Of a stretch of 64,000 nucleotides of DNA, positions 1-8,176 are shown one piece after another. The notes beneath the pieces were generated by a model. That model saw only the letters and a program-made list of their open reading frames with translations, did not search any database and had not been told where the DNA came from. The position numbers and the translations under genes were made by a program. Location of the stretch: NCBI RefSeq assembly GCF_036186745.1, contig NZ_CP108086.1, positions 620,001 to 684,000 of the forward strand, read 5' to 3'. The DNA is from Microbispora hainanensis. GTDB taxonomy: Bacteria; Actinomycetota; Actinomycetes; Streptosporangiales; Streptosporangiaceae. Positions within the stretch are counted from its first letter, which is position 1; each line of letters begins with the position of its first letter.

Positions 1-539
1 TCGCACAGCGCGACCACCGACGCCCCCGCCTCCGCGGCCGTGCGCAGCACCTCCAGCGCGTACGCCGGGTTGGAGCGGTAGCCGTCGAAGAAGTGCTCGG
101 CGTCGAGGAAGACGCGCTGGCCCTCCGCGGTCAGGTGGGAGACCGTGTCGCGGATCATCGCGAGGTTCTCCTCCAGCGTCGTGCGGAGGGCCAGTTCCAC
201 GTGACGGTCGTGACTCTTGGCCACGAGCGTCACGATCGGCGCGCCGGATTCGCGCAGCGCGGCCACCAGTGGGTCGTCGGCGGCCTTCACGCCCGCCCGG
301 CGGGTCGCGCCGAACGCGGCGAGCTGCGCGTGCTTCAGGTCGAGCTCGGTCTGAGCCCGCCGGAAGAACTCGGTGTCCTTGGGGTTCGCGCCCGGCCAGC
401 CACCCTCGATGAAGCCGACGCCGAGGCCGTCCAGGTGACGTGCGATAGCGAGCTTGTCGGCGACCGTGAGGTTCAGCCCCTCCTGCTGGGCACCGTCACG
501 GAGCGTCGTGTCGTACACGTGGAAACGATCGTCGGCCAT
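1..539 (-). CDS. cimA: (R)-citramalate synthase, 5' part (gene runs off the window)
   Basis: This is the first 179 codons of an enzyme that condenses acetyl-CoA with pyruvate to citramalate, the first step of the threonine-independent isoleucine route. The reading frame begins MADDRFHVYDTTLRDGAQQE. It contains the DTTLRDG metal- and substrate-binding motif of the DRE-TIM (HMG-CoA lyase-like) family, then FIEGGWPGANPKD, which is typical of the CimA/LeuA-like group. The ATG has a good GAAGGAG Shine-Dalgarno 8-9 nt upstream. The C-terminal part, including the regulatory domain, lies outside the window. Assignment as CimA rather than LeuA rests on the GGWPG..PKD segment and the small N-terminus. 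A leader-peptide attenuator precedes the gene, so it is probably controlled by charged Leu/Ile tRNA. Confidence 0.9.
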   Translation of the reverse strand, partial: MADDRFHVYDTTLRDGAQQEGLNLTVADKLAIARHLDGLGVGFIEGGWPGANPKDTEFFRRAQTELDLKHAQLAAFGATRRAGVKAADDPLVAALRESGAPIVTLVAKSHDRHVELALRTTLEENLAMIRDTVSHLTAEGQRVFLDAEHFFDGYRSNPAYALEVLRTAAEAGASVVALC

Positions 540-610
540 CTCTGTGTCTCCTTCGCGGGTTGCGTCTCGCCGCGCGCTCATCGGCCTGTGGTTCCGCTTG
601 GGGCCCAAAC

Positions 611-639
611 AAAAAGACCCCTCACGGACGTGAGAGGTC
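611..639 (-). terminator. Rho-independent attenuator in the cimA leader
   Basis: On the minus strand a 10-bp stem (arms 639-630 and 625-616, one G-U pair, loop of 4 nt) is followed at once by TTTTT. It sits between the leader peptide and cimA. A second perfect 10-bp GC-rich inverted repeat (672-663 with 650-641) lies just upstream, and its loop holds the leader stop codon. The layout is that of ribosome-mediated transcription attenuation. I do not see an obvious classical antiterminator pairing. Confidence 0.85.
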
Positions 640-659
640 TGCGCGCCGGCGGTGTCCTT

Positions 660-743
660 TTAGCCGGCGCGCCTGCCGATAATGAGCAGACCGTAGAACA
701 TGGTGCTGAGCAGTTTGCCACAGCCGGTCACCCTCTGGCACAT
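660..743 (-). CDS. Branched-chain amino acid leader peptide of cimA
   Basis: This 27-codon ORF ends MFYGLLIIGRRAG-stop. The Leu-Leu-Ile-Ile run (CTG CTC ATT ATC) lies just before the GC-rich hairpin and the attenuator, and another Leu-Leu pair occurs earlier, at residues 11-12. The start at 743 is preferred because a -10-like TACTAT (756-751) ends 7 nt upstream, which fits a leaderless transcript. A shorter form could begin at the internal ATG at 701, but that has no clear ribosome binding site. Inferred role: stalling at Leu or Ile codons when those charged tRNAs are scarce lets transcription continue into cimA. Confidence 0.8.
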   Translation of the reverse strand: MCQRVTGCGKLLSTMFYGLLIIGRRAG

Positions 744-750
744 CGATCTC

Positions 751-812
751 ATAGTACGAGATATCCGAGAGTGTTCGCGCAGGTCAGCGGGCTGACGATC
801 TAGTGTGAAGCC
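751..812. promoter_or_regulatory. Divergent promoter region, cimA leader / O-methyltransferase
   Basis: Minus strand: TACTAT at 756-751, 7 nt before the leader-peptide ATG. Plus strand: TAGTGT at 801-806, 6 nt before the methyltransferase ATG at 813. Both spacings are what leaderless actinobacterial mRNAs show. Neither has a convincing -35 hexamer. Assigned by spacing only. Confidence 0.5.
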
Positions 813-1466
813 ATGAAGGCCGCCAATTTCATCACCCCTGCCGTCGCCGAGTACGCCGCGGCGCACACGAGCCCGCCGGACGATCTGCTCACCGACCTGG
901 CCGAGGAGACCCACCGGCTGGTGGGCGACCGGATCACCATGCAGATCGCGCCGGAGCAGGGCACCCTGCTGACCATGCTGGTCCGGCTGAGCGGCGCCCG
1001 CAGCGCCGTGGAGGTGGGGACCTTCACCGGCTACTCGTCGATCTGCATCGCCAGGGGGCTGCCCGCCGACGGGCGCCTGATCGCCTGCGACGTGAGCGAG
1101 GAGTGGACGGCGGTGGCGCGCCGCTACTGGCGGAAGGCGGGTCTCGACGACCGCATCGAGCTGCGCCTCGGCCCGGCCGCGGACACGCTGCGGGCCATGC
1201 CGGCGGGTGAGAGCATCGACTTCGCCTTCATCGACGCCGACAAGGCGGGATACCCGGTCTACTACGAGGAGATCCTGCCCCGGCTGAGGCCCGGCGGCCT
1301 GATCGCCGTGGACAACACGCTCCAGCACGGCGACATCACCGATCCCGCCGCCGGCGGCACCGTGCCCGTGATGCGGGAGTTCAACGACCTCGTCGCCCGC
1401 GACTCCCGGGTGACGAGCGTGCTCCTGACCGTCGCCGACGGCCTCACGCTCATCAGGAAGAACTGA
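813..1466 (+). CDS. SAM-dependent O-methyltransferase (COMT/CCoAMT-like, class I)
   Basis: The 217-aa protein matches the small cation-dependent O-methyltransferase family (methyltransf_3). The SAM-binding motif VEVGTFTGYSS is at residues 66-76. The metal/catalytic FIDADK motif is at about 139-144, followed by GGLIAVDNTLQHG, where the second metal ligands are expected. Length is normal for the family. The substrate cannot be told; such proteins methylate catechol-type small molecules. It is transcribed away from cimA from the shared region and appears to be a single gene, probably leaderless. Confidence 0.85.
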   Translation: MKAANFITPAVAEYAAAHTSPPDDLLTDLAEETHRLVGDRITMQIAPEQGTLLTMLVRLSGARSAVEVGTFTGYSSICIARGLPADGRLIACDVSEEWTAVARRYWRKAGLDDRIELRLGPAADTLRAMPAGESIDFAFIDADKAGYPVYYEEILPRLRPGGLIAVDNTLQHGDITDPAAGGTVPVMREFNDLVARDSRVTSVLLTVADGLTLIRKN

Positions 1467-1508
1467 ATCCTGGATCTCGATGGACGTAGGGCAATGACCG
1501 GGTAATAA

Positions 1509-1525
1509 CGCGCCATAGAGGCGCG
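1509..1525 (+). terminator. Hairpin after the O-methyltransferase gene
   Basis: Perfect 6-bp inverted repeat CGCGCC-ATAGA-GGCGCG, 43 nt after the stop codon. No U-tract follows, so it may be a factor-dependent or I-shaped terminator. It could also belong to the 5' leader of the next gene. Confidence 0.35.
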
Positions 1526-1660
1526 GGACGCATGATCGCCGCCCCCTCGATGAGTACGCTCGCGAAGCGATTCGCATTGGCGGATCGCTTTGCCCGGAGC
1601 TCGTCTTTATCACCCGGCGTCTGGTGCGACCAGGCGTCTGATCCGAACAGGGGGCGGCGG

Positions 1661-2311
1661 ATGACTTGTCGGCGCGGCAGCAGGGCGTTTCTCACCGGCA
1701 GGATCGCCGGTCTCCTTCTCGCCGGAACATCGGCTTCGACCGCGTTCATCGCCGGTGTCGTCCCGCTCGGGGCCGCCGCCGACAACGGGCACGGCCGTGG
1801 CGATCGCGCCGTGCGCAACGTCACGTCCACCCAGGGGAAGGACCCGCAGGACCGGCCCGGGGACAGGCTGTCGGTGTCCGGCGACACGCGCAACCACGGC
1901 TATCAGCACACGTCCACCAACACCGCGGGCGGCTCCTCGAACGTGCAGAACGCGCTGTGCCGGCGCGCCCGGGTCTGCAACATCACCCAGCACGTGACGG
2001 TCGTCGGCCCGACCGCGAGCCCGGCGCCCTCTGCTCCGGCGCCCAGTGCCAGGCCCACTCCGGTGCCCACGGTCACCGTCACGGTGACCGTGACGCCCAC
2101 GCCGTCTCCCGTCGCGCCGCCGCCCCCCGCTCCGCGCGTCGTGTCGGCTCCGGCGCCGGCTCCCGCTCCGGCGCCCAGGCCGTGCCCGGTCGCGCGGCCC
2201 CTGATCAGTGTCGACGCGAGGGCCGGAGTGAGCGGCACCGGCCTGCTCCACGGACTGGTGTCGCTGTCCGTCCTCGCGGTGGCCAGGCCCTGCCCGGGCG
2301 CCATCGGCTGA
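1661..2311 (+). CDS. Secreted hypothetical protein with Thr/Pro/Ser/Ala-rich linker
   Basis: The chosen ATG is preceded by AGGGGGCGGCGG and starts a typical signal peptide: basic MTCRRGSR, a hydrophobic stretch to about residue 35, and likely cleavage near GAAA-DNG. The mature part has an N-terminal segment with Asn/Thr/Gln and a Cys-x5-Cys pair (LCRRARVC). A VTVTVTVTPTP and Ala-Pro-rich linker follows, then a short C-terminal segment with two more cysteines (PCPVA, PCPGA). The four cysteines could make two disulfides. I do not recognise the family; the C-terminus is not a clear chaplin or rodlin. A cell-surface role is inferred from composition only. Confidence 0.6.
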   Translation: MTCRRGSRAFLTGRIAGLLLAGTSASTAFIAGVVPLGAAADNGHGRGDRAVRNVTSTQGKDPQDRPGDRLSVSGDTRNHGYQHTSTNTAGGSSNVQNALCRRARVCNITQHVTVVGPTASPAPSAPAPSARPTPVPTVTVTVTVTPTPSPVAPPPPAPRVVSAPAPAPAPAPRPCPVARPLISVDARAGVSGTGLLHGLVSLSVLAVARPCPGAIG

Positions 2312-2341
2312 ACGACCGCTTGCACCCTGCCTCCGAGCCCC

Positions 2342-2410
2342 GTTCCTCAAGCCTTGTTCCTCAAGCCCCGTTCCTCAAGCCCGGCCCCTTGAGCACGGCC
2401 CCTTGAGCAC
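2342..2410 (+). repeat. Short tandem repeats, two 14-bp units
   Basis: GTTCCTCAAGCC recurs three times with a 14-bp period (2342, 2356, 2370). It is followed by two copies of GGCCCCTTGAGCAC (2383, 2397). The repeats lie in the gap between two convergent genes. The second unit contains TTGAG, the reverse complement of the CTCAA in the first, so the array can also fold. Confidence 0.7.
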
Positions 2411-2461
2411 GGCCCCATGCGCGTCGGCCGTTCAGCCCTGCCCGGCGCACGTTCCGACCGC

Positions 2462-2497
2462 GCACCGGCCACCACCCGGAGAGAGGCGGGCCGGTGC
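2462..2497. terminator. Bidirectional hairpin between convergent genes
   Basis: Perfect 9-bp arms, GCACCGGCC (2462-2470) and GGCCGGTGC (2489-2497), with an 18-nt loop. It lies between the secreted-protein gene and ilvE. There is no U-tract on either side. Confidence 0.45.
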
Positions 2498-2505
2498 GGC
2501 GACCG

Positions 2506-3597
2506 TCAGCAGATCTTGTGGATCCAGTGGTGGGTGTCGGGGCGGCTGCCGTACTGGATGCCCACGAGCTCCTCGCGGATCTTCATCGTGACCGGACCGG
2601 GCGTGCCGTCGCCGACGGTCCAGCTCCGGTCGACGCCCTTGACGGAGCCGACGGGGGTGACGACGGCGGCGGTGCCGCAGGCGAAGACCTCGGTGAGCTC
2701 GCCGGACTCGCAGCCCGCCTGCCACTCCTCGATGGAGATCTTGCCCTCCTCCGCCTTGTATCCCAGCTCGCCGGCCAGGCTGAGGATCGAGTCGCGGGTG
2801 ATGCCGGGCAGCAGCGTCCCGGTGAGCGCCGGGGTGACGAGGCGGTCGCCGAAGACGAAGAACAGGTTCATCCCGCCCATCTCCTCGACCCACCGGTGCT
2901 CGAAGGCGTCGAGCCAGACGACCTGGTCGCAGCCCTCCTCGACGGCCTGCCGCTGGGCCACGAACGCCGCCGCGTAGTTGCCGCCGCACTTGGCGAACCC
3001 GGTGCCCCCGGGCGCCGCGCGGGTGTACTCCGTGGACAGCCAGACCGAGACCGGCTTGAGGCCACCGGTGAAGTACGACGCGGCGGGCGAGGCGATCACC
3101 ATGTACTTGTAGTTCCGCGAGGGGTGGTTCACCCCGAGGGCCTGCTGCGTGGCGATCATGAAGGGACGCAGGTAGAGGCTGTGCCCCTCGGCGGTCGGCA
3201 CCCAGTCGCGGTCGGTCTGCACGAGGAGTTCGAGCGACTCGACGAACGTCTCCTCGGGAAGCTCCGGCATCGCCATGCGCTGCGCCGACTGGTTGAACCG
3301 CGCCGCGTTCGCGTACGGCCGGAAGGCGACGATGGAGCCGTTCGGCTGCCGGTAGGCCTTGAGCCCCTCGAACAGCTCCTGGGCGTAGTGGAACACCGAC
3401 GTCGCCGGGTCCAGCACGAGCGGACCGTACGGCTGGAGCTTCGCGTCGTGCCAGCCCTCCCCCTCGGTCCAGTCGATGGAGATCATGTGGTCGGTGAAGA
3501 CCTGACCGAAGCCGGGGCTCGCCAGCAGCTGCTCGCGCTCGGCCGCAGAGCGGGCCTGCGGATTGAGCTGCACGTCGAACCTGAGGTGGGTGGTCAT
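2506..3597 (-). CDS. ilvE: Branched-chain amino acid aminotransferase
   Basis: The 363-aa protein belongs to the fold-type IV PLP enzymes that interconvert leucine, isoleucine and valine with their 2-oxo acids. The PLP lysine is K203 in GFAKCGGNYA. Other family marks are FHYAQELFEGLKAY (69-82), the YLRPFM segment (142-147) and the C-terminal EVFACGTAAVVTPVG. Length is normal for the actinobacterial form. The ATG has AAGGA 6-8 nt upstream. A strong terminator lies between it and leuB, so it should have its own promoter in 3598-3676. No Leu/Ile/Val-rich leader peptide was found before this gene. Confidence 0.95.
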   Translation of the reverse strand: MTTHLRFDVQLNPQARSAAEREQLLASPGFGQVFTDHMISIDWTEGEGWHDAKLQPYGPLVLDPATSVFHYAQELFEGLKAYRQPNGSIVAFRPYANAARFNQSAQRMAMPELPEETFVESLELLVQTDRDWVPTAEGHSLYLRPFMIATQQALGVNHPSRNYKYMVIASPAASYFTGGLKPVSVWLSTEYTRAAPGGTGFAKCGGNYAAAFVAQRQAVEEGCDQVVWLDAFEHRWVEEMGGMNLFFVFGDRLVTPALTGTLLPGITRDSILSLAGELGYKAEEGKISIEEWQAGCESGELTEVFACGTAAVVTPVGSVKGVDRSWTVGDGTPGPVTMKIREELVGIQYGSRPDTHHWIHKIC

Positions 3598-3676
3598 GCG
3601 GGGTCCTTCTCTCTACGTCGTCGTAGTAATTGTGCGACGAGTCGGCTAAGGGAAAACTAGGGCATTTCACAGATAT

Positions 3677-3716
3677 GAAAAAGCGCATGGCGGCCCATAC
3701 CGGGCCGCCATGCGCG
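3677..3716 (-). terminator. Rho-independent terminator of leuB
   Basis: On the minus strand a perfect 14-bp stem (3715-3702 with 3696-3683, 5-nt loop) is followed directly by TTTTT. It lies 25 nt after the leuB stop codon. Confidence 0.9.
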
Positions 3717-3740
3717 TGATGTCGGGATGAGCGGCCGGAA

Positions 3741-4787
3741 TCAGCCGGCTACTCGGGCGGCGATGTCGTCGCCGATCTCGCGGGTGGAGCGTGCCGTCCA
3801 CGCGCTCTGGCGCTCGATCAGGTCGTCGGCCACGGCCTGCTCGACACGGGCCGCCGCCTGGGCGTGGCCGAGGTGGTCGAGGAGCATGGCGACCGACAGG
3901 ATCGTGGCGGTCGGGTCGGCCTTGCCCTGGCCCGCGATGTCGGGCGCGCTGCCGTGGACGGGCTCGAACATGGACGGCGCCGTGCGGGCCGGGTTGACGT
4001 TGCCGCTGGCCGCGAGGCCGATGCCGCCGGCGACCGCCGCGCCGATGTCGGTCAGGATGTCGCCGAACAGGTTGTCGGTGACGATCACGTCGAACCGCTG
4101 CGGCTGGGTGATGAAGAACATGGAGGCCGCGTCGACGTGGCAGTAGTCGGTCTCGACCTCGGGGAACTCCAGGCCGAGCCGGTCGACGGTGCGCGCCCAC
4201 AGGTCGCCCGCGTAGGTGAGCACGTTGGTCTTGTGGACCAGCGTCAGCTTGCGGCGCGGCCGGGTCATGGCCTTCTCGAAGGCGTAGCGCACCACGCGCT
4301 CGACCCCGTAGGCCGTGTTCAGGGACTCCTGGGTGGCGATCTCGTGCGGCGTGCCGCGGCGCATCGCGCCACCGGCTCCGGCGTACGGCCCCTCGGTGCC
4401 CTCACGGACGACGACCATGTCGATGTCCTCGGGACGGGCCTGTCCGAGCGGGGTCGTCACGCCGGGGAACAGCTTGACCGGGCGGAGGTTGACGTAGTGG
4501 TCGAGCTCGAAGCGCAGGCGCAGCAGCAGGTCGCGCTCCAGGACACCGGGCGGGACGCTCGGGTCGCCGACGGCGCCGAGCAGGATCGCGTCGTAGCCGC
4601 GCAGCTCGTCGAGCACCTCGTCGGGAAGCGTCTGCCCGGTCGCGTGATAGCGCCTGGCGCCGAGGTCATACTCGGTGGTCTCGGACTTGACGCCCGCGGC
4701 GTTGAGGACCTTGAGGCCTTCGGCGACGACCTCGGTGCCGATACCGTCACCGGGGATGACTGCCAGGCGGATGTTGCTCGACTCCAT
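3741..4787 (-). CDS. leuB: 3-isopropylmalate dehydrogenase
   Basis: The 348-aa protein oxidises and decarboxylates 3-isopropylmalate with NAD in leucine synthesis. It begins [15 protein letters not shown] and has [12 protein letters not shown], the HKTNVL segment, the metal/substrate-binding [12 protein letters not shown], and the nucleotide-binding [18 protein letters not shown] near the C-terminus. Length is typical of the short actinobacterial type. A -10-like TAAGGT (4799-4794) ends 6 nt before the ATG, so a leaderless transcript is likely. The gene ends at the strong hairpin at 3677-3716. Confidence 0.95.
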   Translation of the reverse strand: MESSNIRLAVIPGDGIGTEVVAEGLKVLNAAGVKSETTEYDLGARRYHATGQTLPDEVLDELRGYDAILLGAVGDPSVPPGVLERDLLLRLRFELDHYVNLRPVKLFPGVTTPLGQARPEDIDMVVVREGTEGPYAGAGGAMRRGTPHEIATQESLNTAYGVERVVRYAFEKAMTRPRRKLTLVHKTNVLTYAGDLWARTVDRLGLEFPEVETDYCHVDAASMFFITQPQRFDVIVTDNLFGDILTDIGAAVAGGIGLAASGNVNPARTAPSMFEPVHGSAPDIAGQGKADPTATILSVAMLLDHLGHAQAAARVEQAVADDLIERQSAWTARSTREIGDDIAARVAG

Positions 4788-4863
4788 GCGTGTACCTTAC
4801 CGGTTGTCTCGTGGATCGAAACACGATCTCACTATTCGGTCCATACCCGGGCGCACCTGCCGG

Positions 4864-6066
4864 TCAGGCGGGTCCAGACGCGACGGCACGTTCGAAAACG
4901 AGGTCGCGCGCCGTGGACAGCCCGACCGCCAGCGCCCCGAGGATCACGGCGTCCGGCCCGAGCGTGGACACCTCGATCCGCGGTGGCGCGAGGGCCACCA
5001 GCGTCTCCAGCCGCTCGGCCACCGCGTCGGCGAGCAGGTCGCCGGCCTGTGCGCCGATGCCGCCGCCGAGCACGATCAGCTCGGGATCGAGCACGGCGAT
5101 CACCCCGGCGAGAGCGCGGGCGACGTGACCGGCCTCGGCGGCCAGCACCTCGCGCCCGGCCGGGTCGCCGCGGCGCGCCGCGGCGACGACCTCACCGGCC
5201 GTGGCCGCCGTCATGCCGAGACGCGCCGCCGCCGCCACGATGCCGTCGGCGGACGCGACCGACTCGAACTCACCGCGCCCGGCTCCCGGGCCGTCCGCCC
5301 TTTCCGGAACGCCCATCGGCAGGTGGGAGATCTCGCCGGCCGCTCCCCGGGCACCCCGGTAGAGACCGCCGTCGATCATCACACCCATGCCGACGCCCGT
5401 CCCGATGGACACGAGGACGAAGTGGGAGACGCCCTTGCCCAGGCCGTACGCGCCCTCCCCCACCGCCGCGAGGTCGACGTCGTTCTCCACGGTGTAGGGC
5501 GAGCCGGTCACACCGGCCAGCGCGTCCACCGCGCCGGGGCGTTCCCAGCCGGGCAGGCCGGGCGCGAGCCGGAGCGCCCCGCTCTCCTTGTCGTGGATTC
5601 CGGGAGTGCCGAACACGGTGACGGTGACGTCACCGGATGCCAGGCCGGCCTCGGCGACGACCTCGGCGGCCAGCCGCTCCAGCTGCCCCACCAGGCCGTC
5701 GTACGACCGCGCCGCCGAGGGCTCCTGCCTGCGGACGACGACGTCGCCCACGAGATCGGCGAGCGCGAGCCGCACGGTGGTGCGGCCGATGTCGGCCGCG
5801 AGCACCCAGCCCGCCTCCGGCCTGATCTCGTAGAGCAGCGCGGCACGGCCGGTGCCGCCGGTACGCAACCCGACAGGACGGACGAGCCTGGCACGCTCCA
5901 GGTCGGCAAGCGCCATCGAGATCGTCGGCTTCGACAGGCCGGTCACCTGGGCGAGCTCGGGGCGCGAGGCCTTGCCGAGGCGGAAGATCTCGGTGAACAC
6001 CGCCCGCTGGTTGATCAACCGGAGCAGGCTCGTCGTGTTCGCGGCCCCACCGCCGATGCTCACCAC
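4864..6066 (-). CDS. ROK-family transcriptional regulator without the zinc-finger cysteines
   Basis: The 400-aa protein has an N-terminal winged helix-turn-helix (about 18-75: RAVFTEIFRLGKASRPELAQVTGLSKPTISMALADLE, given here only to locate it). A ROK sugar-kinase-like domain follows, with DIGRTTVRLALADL, SIGTGVGMGVMIDG and VLGGGIG nucleotide-binding elements. Most ROK proteins carry a Cys-x-Cys-Gly-Cys zinc motif after GE(I)xHL. Here the segment is GEISHLPMGVPERADGPGAG with no cysteine. The predicted role is a sugar-responsive repressor; the target is unknown. The GTG start at 6066 has a poor ribosome binding site, so a nearby start is possible. leuB follows 76 nt downstream but seems to have its own promoter. 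Confidence 0.8.
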   Translation of the reverse strand: MVSIGGGAANTTSLLRLINQRAVFTEIFRLGKASRPELAQVTGLSKPTISMALADLERARLVRPVGLRTGGTGRAALLYEIRPEAGWVLAADIGRTTVRLALADLVGDVVVRRQEPSAARSYDGLVGQLERLAAEVVAEAGLASGDVTVTVFGTPGIHDKESGALRLAPGLPGWERPGAVDALAGVTGSPYTVENDVDLAAVGEGAYGLGKGVSHFVLVSIGTGVGMGVMIDGGLYRGARGAAGEISHLPMGVPERADGPGAGRGEFESVASADGIVAAAARLGMTAATAGEVVAAARRGDPAGREVLAAEAGHVARALAGVIAVLDPELIVLGGGIGAQAGDLLADAVAERLETLVALAPPRIEVSTLGPDAVILGALAVGLSTARDLVFERAVASGPA

Positions 6067-6138
6067 GCACTCAAGATTGACACATCCGGAGGGTGGCCGT
6101 TCCCGCCCATTTCCGGCCAGACCGGCTTTCCGGCCAGG

Positions 6139-6249
6139 TCAGCGCTGCGGTACGCCCCCGTTGTCGCGACGGTCGAGCGCGATCTGCAGCGCCGCCGCCG
6201 CCTCGTCCTCGGCGTCCTCGGAACGACCCCAGGGATACATCTCGTACAT
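6139..6249 (-). CDS. Small acidic hypothetical protein (36 aa)
   Basis: A 36-codon ORF starts MYEMYPWGRSEDAEDEAAAA and ends with a basic RRDNGGVPQR tail. GAAGAGAG lies about 8 nt before the ATG. The frame stays open upstream to 6345, but that part has no good start. The peptide looks helical and amphipathic in the middle (AEDEAAAALQIALDRR). It lies alone between serA and the ROK gene, with a possible promoter near 6430-6465. I do not recognise a family. The codon pattern and Shine-Dalgarno are the only support. Confidence 0.5.
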   Translation of the reverse strand: MYEMYPWGRSEDAEDEAAAALQIALDRRDNGGVPQR

Positions 6250-6481
6250 GGCGATTCTCTCTTCGACGGAGAAATGCGGAGAGCGGGACCCGGCTGTCGC
6301 GGGTCCAATGCGTCGGCCGCCGATGGAACGCGGGTCACGCGTCACGGGCGGGCCGAAGGCCGGCTGCGCGGCGCTCCGCGACGGGCCGGCCTGCCCTGAT
6401 CAGGCCCCGTCGCGGCAGGTGGAAGCGCGGGGCGCCTCGTCATCGCAAGAGTACCCCACAATCTCGTAGGACGACCTAGTA

Positions 6482-6496
6482 TCTCACCTGGTGAGA
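6482..6496. promoter_or_regulatory. 15-bp palindrome, possible operator
   Basis: Perfect palindrome TCTCACC-T-GGTGAGA between the serA terminator and the 36-aa ORF. On the minus strand a possible -10 (TACTCT) lies about 30-40 nt further on. It may be a repressor site for the small gene. No regulator can be named. Confidence 0.4.
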
Positions 6497-6534
6497 CGCC
6501 GTCCATGAATCGGGAAAACGGATGGGAGAAAACG

Positions 6535-6565
6535 AACGGCCCGGCGCACGAGGCGCCGGGCCGTT
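6535..6565 (-). terminator. Rho-independent terminator of serA
   Basis: Perfect 13-bp stem with a 5-nt loop (6565-6553 with 6547-6535) followed by CGTTTTC on the minus strand, about 20 nt after the serA stop. Confidence 0.85.
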
Positions 6566-6586
6566 CGATGAGGCGGTATCGGAGGG

Positions 6587-8176
6587 TCAGTCCTCCAGGT
6601 CGACCGTGCGGCCGCTGTCGGCGCCGATCTCCCCCGCGATCTGCTCGACGACGTCGGACGGGATCGCCGTGTCGACCGTCAGCGCGATGAGCGCCTTGCC
6701 GCCCTTCACGTCCCGGGAGACCTGCATGGAGGCGATGTTCACGTTCTGCTCGCCGAGCAGGCGGCCGACGATGCCGACGATGCCGGGACGGTCGGCGTAG
6801 GTGAAGAACGCCAGGTGCTCGGTCGGCTCGATCTCCATCGCGTAGCCGTTGACCTCGACGATCTTGGTGATCTGCCGCGGGCCCGACAGGGTGCCGGAGA
6901 CCGAGACCGTGCGGCCGTCGGCGAGCACGCCGCGCACCGTGACGACGTTGCGCCAGTCGGGGCTCTCCGCGCTGGTGACCAGCTCGACCACGACGCCGCG
7001 GTCCTTGGCCAGCAGCGGCGCGTTGACGTAGGTCACCGCGTCCTCGACGACGTCGGTGAAGACGCCCTTGAGGGCGGCCAGTTCCAGGACCCGGACGTCC
7101 TGCGCGGCGATCTCGCCGCGGACCTCGACGTCGAGGCGGGTGGCCACCTCGCCCGCGAGCGCGGTGAAGATGCGGCCGAGCTTCTCGGTGAGCGGCAGGC
7201 CCGGCTTGACGTCCTCGGCGACCGCGCCGCCCTGGACGTTCACCGCGTCGGGCACGAACTCGCCGGCGAGCGCCAGCTTGACGCTGCGGGCGACCTGCGT
7301 GCCGGCCTTCTCCTGGGCCTCGTGAGTGGAGGCGCCGAGGTGCGGCGTCACCACGACCTGGTCGAACTCGAACAGCGGGCTGTCGGTGCAGGGCTCCTTG
7401 GCGAACACGTCGATGCCCGCGCCCGCGACGCGGCCCTCCTTGAGAGCGGCGTAGAGGGCGTTCTCGTCGATGATCCCGCCACGCGCGACGTTGATCAGCC
7501 GGACCGTCGGCTTGACCATGTGCAGCTCGCGGTCGCCGATGAGGCCGATGGTCTCCTTCGACTTGGGCAGGTGGACCGTGATGAAGTCGGACTGCTGGAG
7601 CACCTCCTCCAGCGACGCCAGCCGCACGCCCATCGCCGCCGCGCGGGCCGGCTGCAGGTAGGGGTCGTACGCGATGAGCTCGACGCCGAACGGCTGCAGG
7701 CGCTGCGCGACAAGCTGGCCGATCTTGCCGAGGCCGAGGATGCCGATGACCTTCTCGTCGAGCTCGACACCGGTGTACTTCGAGCGCTTCCACTCGCCGC
7801 TCTTGAGCGCGGAGTGCGCCTGAGCGACGTTGCGGGCGCTGGCGAGGATCAGCGCGACCGTGTGCTCGGCGGCGCTGGTGATGTTGGAGGTCGGGGCGTT
7901 CACGACCATGACGCCGGCCTTGGTCGCCGCCTCGACGTCGACGTTGTCCAGGCCCACGCCGGCCCGGGCGACGACGCGCAGCTTGGGCGCCGCCGCGATG
8001 GCCTCCGCGTCGACCTGGGTGGCGCTGCGTACGATCAGGGCGTCCACGTCGGCGAGGGCGGGCAGGAGCTGCGACCGGTCGGCGCCGTCGGTGTGCCGGA
8101 CCTCGAAGTCCGCGCCGAGCACGGCGAGACCCGCTTCTGAGAGCTCTTCTGCGACAAGTACGACGGGCTTGTTCAC
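6587..8176 (-). CDS. serA: D-3-phosphoglycerate dehydrogenase, long (ACT-domain) form
   Basis: The 529-aa protein catalyses the first step of serine synthesis. The NAD-binding GILGLGKIG motif is at residues 145-153. The catalytic triad is visible: R232 (NVARGGI), E261 (FAKEPC) and H279 (TPHLGAS). An intervening allosteric (ASB) domain covers roughly 310-450. A C-terminal ACT domain (about 455-529, YADRPGIVGIVGRLLGEQNV) is the serine-binding part, as in Mycobacterium SerA. The GTG start is preceded by GAAGGA. It is a single transcription unit ending at 6535-6565. Confidence 0.96.
   Translation of the reverse strand: MNKPVVLVAEELSEAGLAVLGADFEVRHTDGADRSQLLPALADVDALIVRSATQVDAEAIAAAPKLRVVARAGVGLDNVDVEAATKAGVMVVNAPTSNITSAAEHTVALILASARNVAQAHSALKSGEWKRSKYTGVELDEKVIGILGLGKIGQLVAQRLQPFGVELIAYDPYLQPARAAAMGVRLASLEEVLQQSDFITVHLPKSKETIGLIGDRELHMVKPTVRLINVARGGIIDENALYAALKEGRVAGAGIDVFAKEPCTDSPLFEFDQVVVTPHLGASTHEAQEKAGTQVARSVKLALAGEFVPDAVNVQGGAVAEDVKPGLPLTEKLGRIFTALAGEVATRLDVEVRGEIAAQDVRVLELAALKGVFTDVVEDAVTYVNAPLLAKDRGVVVELVTSAESPDWRNVVTVRGVLADGRTVSVSGTLSGPRQITKIVEVNGYAMEIEPTEHLAFFTYADRPGIVGIVGRLLGEQNVNIASMQVSRDVKGGKALIALTVDTAIPSDVVEQIAGEIGADSGRTVDLED

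Noticed and set aside
1467-1660. ydaO-type c-di-AMP riboswitch before the secreted protein gene
   Set aside because: Secreted cell-wall genes in actinobacteria often have one, but the conserved core sequences are not present here.
3598-3676. Third branched-chain leader peptide before ilvE
   Set aside because: No short ORF with Leu/Ile/Val codons was found, and the strong hairpin there ends leuB.
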